A DNA stretch of 6,118 nt, taken from positions 1 to 6,118 of the forward strand of contig NZ_CAHJWX010000129.1 of assembly GCF_903643065.1 (NCBI RefSeq), given 5' to 3'. The notes under the pieces are model-generated. The model did not search any database, was not told where the DNA came from, and saw only the letters and a list, made by a program, of their open reading frames with translations. The stretch's first letter is position 1; each line of letters starts with the position of its first letter. This stretch comes from Sphingomonas bacterium (GTDB lineage Bacteria; Pseudomonadota; Alphaproteobacteria; Sphingomonadales; Sphingomonadaceae). Positions 5,987-6,118 of the stretch are shown here, one piece after another. Made by a program: the position numbers and the translations under genes.

Positions 5987-6118
5987 ATGAGCGACGACGA
6001 CAAGCGGGCGGCGGCCGAGGCGGCGGTGGCGGAGGTGACCGACGGCATGCTGGTGGGGCTGGGCACCGGCTCCACCGCCGCGTTCGCGATCGACGCGCTC
6101 GGCGCCCGGGTGGCGGAC
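5987..6118 (+). CDS. rpiA: Ribose-5-phosphate isomerase A, N-terminal 44 codons only
   Basis: The frame starts MSDDDKRAAAEAAVAEVTDG and runs to the right edge without a stop. The segment GMLVGLGTGSTAAFAIDALG is the RpiA signature: the G-GTGST loop binds the phosphate of ribose 5-phosphate. RpiA interconverts ribose 5-phosphate and ribulose 5-phosphate in the cytoplasmic non-oxidative pentose phosphate pathway. The short hydrophilic N-terminus and first helix fit the family. ATG 5987 is supported by AGGGGA upstream. The gene is transcribed away from the efflux operon, so the link is only shared intergenic DNA; no functional tie is implied. About four fifths of the protein lies outside the window, so catalytic residues further on cannot be checked. 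Confidence 0.93.
   Translation, partial: MSDDDKRAAAEAAVAEVTDGMLVGLGTGSTAAFAIDALGARVAD

Overview
The window is GC-rich and looks like the chromosome of an alphaproteobacterium, most likely a sphingomonad. The evidence is the codon use, the style of the efflux proteins, and two intergenic-type palindromic repeats that resemble elements I remember as abundant in Sphingomonas-like genomes. The taxonomic call is an inference; no rRNA or marker gene is present.

Layout: nearly all of the window is a tripartite RND (HAE1-type) drug efflux operon on the minus strand, read from right to left. The order is a lipoprotein periplasmic adaptor (5863 to 4511), an inner-membrane permease (4345 to 1064), and an outer-membrane channel lipoprotein of the NodT/OprM type (from 1067, running off the left edge). 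Adaptor and channel form the conduit through periplasm and outer membrane. The permease is the proton-driven pump, and its proton-relay residues are all present. To the right, on the plus strand, a divergent rpiA (ribose-5-phosphate isomerase A) starts at 5987 and runs off the right edge. The 123-bp gap between the divergent genes holds no promoter I can call with confidence. No efflux regulator gene (TetR/AcrR or MarR type) is visible in the window.

The main interest lies in what has been added to this ordinary operon. (1) A 103-bp imperfect palindrome (944-1046) lies inside the open reading frame of the outer-membrane protein. It falls between a translationally coupled GTG start, which overlaps the permease stop, and the hydrophobic core of the lipoprotein signal peptide. 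This resembles the in-frame palindromic elements known from Rickettsia. (2) A second, unrelated palindromic repeat of about 141 bp (4353-4493) fills the adaptor-permease spacer, and its end appears to supply the permease Shine-Dalgarno sequence. (3) The outer-membrane protein carries a 56-residue tract of almost pure Gly/Thr exactly where the first extracellular loop is expected, including three in-frame 15-bp tandem repeats. (4) The adaptor carries a Gly/Lys-rich insertion of about 44 residues near the end of its membrane-proximal domain. The pump core is conventional. I see no unknown multi-gene system here; the novelty is in the repeat-driven remodelling of the channel, the adaptor and the gene junctions.
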